DNA of 47,190 nt from an uncultured Solobacterium sp. (GTDB lineage: Bacteria; Bacillota_I; Bacilli_A; Erysipelotrichales; Erysipelotrichaceae). Every line of letters begins with the position of its first letter. Position 1 is the first letter of the stretch. Under the pieces are notes generated by a model. The model made no database searches. It was not told the origin of the DNA and worked only from the letters and a program-made list of their open reading frames with translations. A program made the translations under genes and the position numbers. Positions 42,110 to 47,190 of the stretch are shown here, one piece after another. The DNA lies in NCBI GenBank assembly GCA_938041275.1, contig CALISH010000080.1:1-47190 (forward strand), in the 5' to 3' direction.

Positions 42110-44362
42110 ATGCTAAATAATGAAAAATGGCAAGGCTTCCAGGGCAGAAACTGGAAGGAAGAATGCAATGTTCGCGACTTCATCCAAGCAAACTACAAAC
42201 CATATGATGGTGATGAGAGTTTCTTGGCTGACGCAACAGATGCGACTAACAAGCTTTGGGGTAAGTTACAGGAATTGCAGAAGGCTGAACGTGAAAAGGG
42301 CGGTGTTCTAGACGAAGAGGCTGATGTAGTATCAGGCTTAACTGCATATGGCCCAGGCTATATTGATGAATCCTTAAAGGATTTGGAAAAGGTTGTAGGT
42401 CTTCAGACAGATAAGCCTTTAAAGAGAGCGTTTATGCCTTATGGTGGTATCCGTATGGCAGAAGAAGCTTTATCTACATATGGCTATACACCAAATCCAG
42501 AATTACATAAGATCTTTACAGAGTATCACAAGACACATAACCAGGCAGTATTTGATGCGTATACACCAGAGATGAAGGCTGCTAGAAGTAGCCATGTTAT
42601 TACTGGTTTACCAGATACTTATGGCCGTGGACGTATCGTTGGTGATTACCGTCGTGTAGCTTTATATGGTGTTGACCAATTGATCGCGTGGAAAGAAGAA
42701 GATAAGTTAAATTGTGGCGATGGCACAATGGTTGATGATGTCATCCGTCAAAGAGAAGAACTATCTGAACAGATTCGTGCATTAGAAGGCATGAAGAAGA
42801 TGGCTGCTGTATATGGATATGATATTTCCGCTCCAGCATCTAACGCTAGGGAAGCAGTTCAGTGGTTATACTTCGGTTACTTAGCAGCTATCAAGACACA
42901 GAATGGTGCTGCGATGTCTGTAGGACGTATTTCTACATTCTTAGATATTTATATCGAAAGAGATTTAGAAGCAGGCACATTAACAGAAAGCGAAGCACAG
43001 GAATTAATTGACCATATCGTTATGAAGTTCCGTATGGTTAAGTTTGCTCGTATTCCTGCATATAATGAATTATTCTCTGGCGACCCAGTATGGGCAACAC
43101 TAGAAGTTGCAGGTATGGGTATGGATGGTCGCTCTATGGTTACAAAGAACGACTTCCGTTTCTTACATACTTTAGAAAATATGGGTCCTTCACCAGAACC
43201 TAACCTAACAGTATTGTACTCATCCCGTTTACCAGAAAACTTCCGTAAGTATGCGGCTAAGATTTCTGTTACAACAAGTTCTATTCAGTATGAAAATGAC
43301 GATGTAATGCGTCCTGAATGGGGAGATGATTACAGCATCTGCTGCTGCGTATCTGCTACACAGACAGGTAAGGAAATGCAGTTCTTCGGTGCTCGTGCAA
43401 ACCTTGCAAAGGCACTTCTATACGCTATCAATGGTGGTGTAGATGAAAAGAGCTTAAAGCAGGTTGGGCCAGCATATCGTCCAATTACATCTGAATACTT
43501 AGACTACGCTGAAGTAGAGGCGAAGTATTTACAGATGTTGGATTGGCTAGCAGGTTTATATGTAAACATCTTGAACCTCATCCAATATATGCATGATAAG
43601 TATTACTACGAAGCAGCTGAAATGGCTTTAATTGATACAGACGTTAGAAGAACATTCGCTACTGGTATTGCAGGATTCAGCCATGTTATTGACTCATTAT
43701 CCGCAATCAAGTATGCAAAGGTTAAGACAGTTCGTGATGAAAATGGATTGGTTGTTGACTATGAGATTGAGGGAGACTTCCCTAAGTATGGTAATGATGA
43801 TGACCGTGCAGATGAAATCGGTGTATGGTTATTGAAGACATTCATCACAATGATCAAGAAGCACCACACATACCGTAACTCAGAAGCTACAACTTCAATT
43901 TTGACAATTACATCAAATGTTGTATACGGTAAGTACACCGGTAATATGCCGGATGGTCGTCGTGCTTGGACACCATTAGCTCCAGGTGCTAACCCATCTT
44001 ATGGTGCAGAGCAGAATGGATTACTTGCTTCATTGAACTCATTAACGAAGCTTCCATATCACTGGGCATTAGATGGTATCTCTAATACACAGACAATGGA
44101 TCCTAATGCATTAGGTCATAGCGATGTTGAAAGATCTAACAACCTTGTAAACGTATTAGATGGTTACTTTGACCAAGGTGCTCACCACCTCAACGTTAAC
44201 GTCTTCGGTAAGGAGAAGCTCGTTGATGCGATGGAACATCCAGAGAAGCCAGAATACGCTAACTTCACAATCCGTGTTTCCGGATATGCAGTTAAGTTTA
44301 TCTCTCTAACAAGAGAACAACAGTTAGACGTTATCGCAAGAACATTCCACGATCATATGTAA
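42110..44362 (+). CDS. pflB: Pyruvate formate-lyase
   Basis: A 750-residue glycyl-radical enzyme that splits pyruvate with CoA into acetyl-CoA and formate under anoxic conditions. The two catalytic cysteines are C412-C413 in SICCCVSATQTG, and the radical glycine is G725 in RVSGYAV near the C-terminus. Length and motifs are those of true PFL, not a diol or glycerol dehydratase. CGGAGGAG precedes the ATG. The activase follows after a hairpin. The enzyme must be activated by PflA and is destroyed by oxygen. Confidence 0.97.
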   Translation: MLNNEKWQGFQGRNWKEECNVRDFIQANYKPYDGDESFLADATDATNKLWGKLQELQKAEREKGGVLDEEADVVSGLTAYGPGYIDESLKDLEKVVGLQTDKPLKRAFMPYGGIRMAEEALSTYGYTPNPELHKIFTEYHKTHNQAVFDAYTPEMKAARSSHVITGLPDTYGRGRIVGDYRRVALYGVDQLIAWKEEDKLNCGDGTMVDDVIRQREELSEQIRALEGMKKMAAVYGYDISAPASNAREAVQWLYFGYLAAIKTQNGAAMSVGRISTFLDIYIERDLEAGTLTESEAQELIDHIVMKFRMVKFARIPAYNELFSGDPVWATLEVAGMGMDGRSMVTKNDFRFLHTLENMGPSPEPNLTVLYSSRLPENFRKYAAKISVTTSSIQYENDDVMRPEWGDDYSICCCVSATQTGKEMQFFGARANLAKALLYAINGGVDEKSLKQVGPAYRPITSEYLDYAEVEAKYLQMLDWLAGLYVNILNLIQYMHDKYYYEAAEMALIDTDVRRTFATGIAGFSHVIDSLSAIKYAKVKTVRDENGLVVDYEIEGDFPKYGNDDDRADEIGVWLLKTFITMIKKHHTYRNSEATTSILTITSNVVYGKYTGNMPDGRRAWTPLAPGANPSYGAEQNGLLASLNSLTKLPYHWALDGISNTQTMDPNALGHSDVERSNNLVNVLDGYFDQGAHHLNVNVFGKEKLVDAMEHPEKPEYANFTIRVSGYAVKFISLTREQQLDVIARTFHDHM

Positions 44363-44397
44363 TCGTTCTTGTGTAAAACAGAACTATAGTTTGGTAA

Positions 44398-44428
44398 AAT
44401 GACTCTGTTATCTACAGAGTCATTTTTA
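44398..44428 (+). terminator. Terminator between pflB and pflA
   Basis: AATGACTCTG pairs with CAGAGTCATT and TTTTAT follows. pflA starts only 26 bp later, so read-through probably supplies a lower level of activase. Confidence 0.8.
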
Positions 44429-44453
44429 TCAAAAGATATAAAGGAGTGAGAAT

Positions 44454-45182
44454 ATGAAGGGACGCATACATTCATTTGAAACCTTCGGGGCAGTTGATGG
44501 ACCTGGAGTACGATTTATCATATTTTTAAAAGGTTGTAATATGCGTTGTAAATATTGCCATAATCCAGATACTTGGGAGATGGCTGGAGGAGAACTCTAT
44601 ACCGCAGAAGAAGTATTACAAAAGGCATTACGCTATAAAAACTACTGGGTCAACGGTGGTGGAATCACTGTATCTGGAGGAGAAGCTTTATTACAAATAG
44701 ATTTCATGATTGAACTATTTGAACTGGCACATAAGCATGGTATCCACTGTACTTTAGATACAGCGGGCAATCCATTTACATATGAAGAGCCATTTTTCTC
44801 AAAGTTTGAACGATTAATGAAAGTAACAGACTTAGTACTGTTCGACTTAAAAGAGATTGATGATAAAGTGCATCGATATCTAACGGGTGCATCCAACGAA
44901 AATATTCTAGAGTGTGCGAAGTATCTTTCAGATCATCATATCCCAATGTGGATTCGACATGTTCTGGTTCCAGGCATTACCGCAAATGAAGAGGATTTAA
45001 AGAAACTCAGAGAATTTATCGACACGTTAGATTCTGTTGAAAGAGTAGAAGTGTTACCATATCATGTATTAGGTATCTCGAAATACGAGAAGATGGGTAT
45101 CAGTTATCCTCTAATGGATACACCGCAACCTACAAAAGAACAGATTGAAACTGCAGAGAGGATTTTGGGGGTGAAGAAATGA
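44454..45182 (+). CDS. pflA: Pyruvate formate-lyase activating enzyme
   Basis: A 242-residue radical SAM enzyme. The [4Fe-4S] cluster motif is in GCNMRCKYCHNPDTW (CxxxCxxC), preceded by FETFGAVDGPGVRFIIF, which is diagnostic for PFL activase. GGITVSGGEALLQ contributes SAM binding. It puts the glycyl radical on PflB. The ribosome binding site AAAGGAGTG lies in a segment exactly complementary to the small transcript at 32511-32521. It overlaps the next gene by 4 bp. Confidence 0.96.
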   Translation: MKGRIHSFETFGAVDGPGVRFIIFLKGCNMRCKYCHNPDTWEMAGGELYTAEEVLQKALRYKNYWVNGGGITVSGGEALLQIDFMIELFELAHKHGIHCTLDTAGNPFTYEEPFFSKFERLMKVTDLVLFDLKEIDDKVHRYLTGASNENILECAKYLSDHHIPMWIRHVLVPGITANEEDLKKLREFIDTLDSVERVEVLPYHVLGISKYEKMGISYPLMDTPQPTKEQIETAERILGVKK

Positions 45183-45946
45183 GTGATATTCTCGGCATTG
45201 AAAAGAAAAGAAACTTACGTGATCTAGGTGGATACAAGACCCAAAATGGTAAACATGTTAAGAAAGGGTATTTCTTTCGTAGCAGTCGCTTAATGGACTT
45301 TGATCAAGCAGAACTTGAAATCTTGAATTCTTTGCATATTAAGAAGATTTATGATTTGCGTTCAAAGGAAGAAGTGAAGGATGCACCAGATCCAGAGCTA
45401 CAAGGTGCCGAATATATTCATTCATCCGCCGCAGTACGTGCTGATGGAACAGAAGTAAACTTTTCACCAGCTGCACTCATTGCGGAAAATGTTTATTCTA
45501 AAGAAAGCAATAATGAATTTACACATAAGGTGTATGGCAACTTACCATTCTCTTATGCATATAAGAGAATGTTTGAGGATATTGTGGCAGGTAATGTGCC
45601 AATCTTATTCCATTGTTCTGCTGGAAAAGATCGTACAGGAATTGCGGCAATCTTAATTCTACTAGCACTTGGTGTAGATGAAGAGACAGCGATGTATGAC
45701 TACATGTTAACGAATGAATACCGTAAGGAATATATCGAGCGGTTCAAGAAGGATTTCCCACTTACAAAAATAGATGGGGAACTTGCGGGTATGTTATTAG
45801 CGTATGAGGGAGTGACATACACCAATGCGGCATATTCACTAAAACGTATCAAAGAGAAGTACGCTAGCTATGATGAATGCTTCGAAAAAGAATACAATCT
45901 TGATAAAGACGCATTACAAAGACTAAGAGACTTATACACAGAATAA
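45179..45946 (+). CDS. Protein tyrosine phosphatase-like enzyme (Y_phosphatase3 family)
   Basis: A 255-residue cysteine phosphatase. NLRDLGGYKTQNGKHVKKG at the N-terminus and the signature HCSAGKDRTG (CX5R with the extra lysine and aspartate of this family) are clear. Such enzymes remove phosphate from tyrosine, or from inositides in some cases. Translational coupling to pflA by a 4-bp overlap is unusual, and a role linked to PFL control is open. Confidence 0.88.
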   Translation: MSDILGIEKKRNLRDLGGYKTQNGKHVKKGYFFRSSRLMDFDQAELEILNSLHIKKIYDLRSKEEVKDAPDPELQGAEYIHSSAAVRADGTEVNFSPAALIAENVYSKESNNEFTHKVYGNLPFSYAYKRMFEDIVAGNVPILFHCSAGKDRTGIAAILILLALGVDEETAMYDYMLTNEYRKEYIERFKKDFPLTKIDGELAGMLLAYEGVTYTNAAYSLKRIKEKYASYDECFEKEYNLDKDALQRLRDLYTE

Positions 45947-45947
45947 G

Positions 45948-45969
45948 CGGCAGAAATATCTGCCGTTTT
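45948..45969 (+). terminator. Intrinsic terminator of the pflA operon
   Basis: CGGCAGA pairs with TCTGCCG around AATA, then TTTT, starting 1 bp after the stop. Confidence 0.8.
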
Positions 45970-46027
45970 CTAGATGTTGTTTTGTATTATTTTGTGAAAG
46001 GTATATGATTACATATGGAGAAATACA

Positions 46028-46384
46028 ATGGAATTATCAAAGAAACAGAAAAACTTGATAGCGAAGATATTAAAGAATGGAATACCAATACTAGTATTGT
46101 TGTTTATTCTGAACTTCTTTTATCAAGAGACAAGAAAATATGACTTTGTAGGGGTTTGGTTTCCTGATTATGAAGATGATATTACTATCCAATTTAATCC
46201 AGATTATTCAGGCGTTTATTATGATGATCTTACAAAGATTGCCTTTCACTGGAAGAACCACGGCAATCAACTTGAGATGACAATGAATGATGAAACGAAA
46301 GTCTATCGCTATACGATAGAAGGGAAAGATATCCACCTACAATCGGATGATGAATCCTTTATTCTATATAAATACGGAAATTAA
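46028..46384 (+). CDS. Small membrane-anchored extracytoplasmic protein
   Basis: A 118-residue protein with a basic N-terminus, one transmembrane helix (about 18-34, IPILVLLFILNFFY), then a beta-rich domain outside the cell: VGVWFPDYEDDITIQFNPDYSG, HWKNHGNQLEMTM, VYRYTIEGKDIHL. The pattern of short strands with GVW at the start resembles small lipocalin-like domains (DUF5640 type), but I cannot name the family. GGAG is placed 10 nt upstream. It has its own terminator. Confidence 0.6.
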   Translation: MELSKKQKNLIAKILKNGIPILVLLFILNFFYQETRKYDFVGVWFPDYEDDITIQFNPDYSGVYYDDLTKIAFHWKNHGNQLEMTMNDETKVYRYTIEGKDIHLQSDDESFILYKYGN

Positions 46385-46415
46385 TTAGCAATCATTTAAT
46401 TATTGTGATAATAAT

Positions 46416-46441
46416 AAAAAGCCTTTAAATAAAGGATTTTT
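46416..46441 (+). terminator. Terminator after the small anchored protein
   Basis: AAAAAGCCTTT pairs with AAAGGATTTTT (one mismatch) around AAAT. Confidence 0.65.
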
Positions 46442-46481
46442 ATATATTATAAATATAATTTTATAGAAATATATAAAATTT

Positions 46482-46508
46482 TTATCACTTAACTATTGAC
46501 AGTGCTAA
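46482..46508. promoter_or_regulatory. Degenerate CIRCE element (HrcA site)
   Basis: TTATCACTT-N9-CAGTGCTAA matches the CIRCE consensus TTAGCACTC-N9-GAGTGCTAA at 15 of 18 arm positions with the right spacing. It overlaps the -35 box of the hsp20 promoter, so HrcA would repress the gene until heat shock. Confidence 0.65.
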
Positions 46509-46523
46509 AAATATGAGTATATT
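46496..46523 (+). promoter_or_regulatory. hsp20 promoter
   Basis: TTGACA (46496-46501), a 16-bp spacer and TATATT (46518-46523). Confidence 0.65.
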
Positions 46524-46561
46524 AGTATGTGTAAGGTGTAAGACCTTAGGAGGTATATGAT

Positions 46562-46981
46562 ATGAAATATATGACAACAAGAAAGAATGATTTATTTAAT
46601 GATATGTTTGATGATGTATTTAGAGCTCCAGTATTCACAGGAAATAATATTTTAAAGACAGATGTTCGTGAGAAAGATGGAAAGTACATCTTGGAAGTAG
46701 AGGTTCCTGGATATAAGAAGGATGAAGTATCTATTAGTTTATTCAATGGTAATCTAACAATCAGCGCTGCTCGTTCATCTTCTAATGAAGAAACTGATGA
46801 TAAGGGTAGAATCTTACGTCAGGAAAGATTCAGCGGTAGTACATCTCGTACATTCTATGTAGGTGATGCAATTAAGGATACAGATATCCACGCTTCATTC
46901 GATAATGGTATCTTAAAGATTGAGTTACCAACAGAACAAAAGAAAGAAGAAGAAACAAAGAAATTTATCGAAATTCTATAA
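46562..46981 (+). CDS. Small heat shock protein, Hsp20/alpha-crystallin family
   Basis: A 139-residue chaperone that holds unfolding proteins. The alpha-crystallin domain spans about 30-125: KTDVREKDGKYILEVEVPGY, LFNGNLTISAARS, FSGSTSRTFYVGDAI and the conserved ASFDNGILKIELP (GxLxxxLP motif). A short tail KKFIEIL has an IxI-like anchor for oligomer assembly. AGGAGG precedes the ATG. A CIRCE-like site in the promoter suggests HrcA control. Confidence 0.93.
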   Translation: MKYMTTRKNDLFNDMFDDVFRAPVFTGNNILKTDVREKDGKYILEVEVPGYKKDEVSISLFNGNLTISAARSSSNEETDDKGRILRQERFSGSTSRTFYVGDAIKDTDIHASFDNGILKIELPTEQKKEEETKKFIEIL

Positions 46982-47005
46982 CTGGAAGAAATTCCAGTTT
47001 TTCTT
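46981..47005 (+). terminator. Intrinsic terminator of hsp20
   Basis: ACTGGAA pairs with TTCCAGT around GAAA, then TTTTCTTTT; the stem begins in the stop codon. Confidence 0.85.
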
Positions 47006-47075
47006 TTCGCATATGAAGAAATTTGATTAACTAATAATTTTTGATTTATGTACAGAACAAAAGAAATGATTAATA

Positions 47076-47190
47076 TTAACTGATTTGATCAAGTATTAAT
47101 TGTGCAATTAAAAGTGATACAAGTTTTGAAGAACGCTGTGTTTCATCTGTATCAATTTCATTTGCATGAATGAAAATTGAAATTTCATTG
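47076..47190 (-). CDS. C-terminal end of a gene, possibly RpiR/MurR-type regulator
   Basis: The last 37 codons of a minus-strand gene whose 5' part is outside the window, reading HANEIDTDETQRSSKLVSLL then IAQLILDQIS and a TAA stop. A segment with T/S-QRS-SK followed by a hydrophobic helix resembles the end of SIS domains in RpiR-family sugar-phosphate regulators. With so little sequence this is a guess, but the frame looks protein-coding. Confidence 0.4.
   Translation of the reverse strand, partial: NEISIFIHANEIDTDETQRSSKLVSLLIAQLILDQIS

Noticed and set aside
1..47190. CRISPR arrays, tRNA and rRNA genes
   Set aside because: No regularly spaced direct repeats and no cloverleaf or rRNA-like sequence were seen on either strand.

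Overview
The window looks like chromosome from a low-GC, host-associated fermentative Bacillota, probably an Erysipelotrichia-type anaerobe. The reasons are AT-rich DNA with strong AGGAGG ribosome binding sites, a pyruvate formate-lyase pair, ECF-type vitamin and metal transporters, Ktr potassium uptake, and a CIRCE-like heat-shock site. The genus is inference only; there is no rRNA or tRNA in the window.

Layout. (1) 1-4250 is an accessory island: a type I-like specificity subunit (cut by the window edge), a fused nuclease-methyltransferase resembling BcgI subunit A, a small ribbon-helix-helix protein under a doubly palindromic operator, and a large serine recombinase wrecked by a nonsense change and frameshifts. 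(2) 4490-13430 holds a secreted lysozyme-like hydrolase, a sulfur operon (YeeE/YedE channel, APC permease, CoA-disulfide reductase-rhodanese fusion), a surface 5'-nucleotidase and a TelA-family protein. (3) 13430-15520 is a gene-poor, very AT-rich patch with a CPBP protease between two oppositely oriented IS-end-like repeats, plus a decayed gene. (4) 15520-24260 holds a zinc-ribbon membrane protein, GH25 lysozyme, YigZ, MutL-MiaA, Bax inhibitor-1 and several poorly known genes. (5) 24450-31000 has a siderophore-type ABC importer with an esterase and a divergent AraC regulator, then KtrAB-type potassium uptake. (6) 31100-41740 has a double histidine phosphatase, a short metal-box-controlled transcript, a TPP riboswitch with thiT, a HAD phosphatase, a Gfo/Idh oxidoreductase, and a five-gene operon combining a complete ECF transporter with a heterodimeric exporter-fold ABC pair. 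(7) 41740-47190 has pflB, pflA, a tyrosine phosphatase, a small anchored protein, hsp20, and the tail of a gene resembling an RpiR-type regulator.

The most interesting theme is a likely metal (iron) regulon visible from DNA alone. The palindrome GTTAGTT-N6-AACTAAC lies just downstream of the -10 box of the siderophore importer, of the ECF/ABC operon, and of a near-copy of that promoter in front of pflB. A related tandem palindrome, GTTAGC-N4-GCTAAC twice, covers a strong promoter that drives a transcript of about 230 nt ending in an intrinsic terminator. That transcript carries two anti-Shine-Dalgarno stretches, one of them perfectly complementary over 11 nt to the pflA ribosome-binding region. 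It may be an unnamed iron-responsive small RNA, with the Fe-S enzyme PflA as a candidate target. This needs computation and experiment to confirm.
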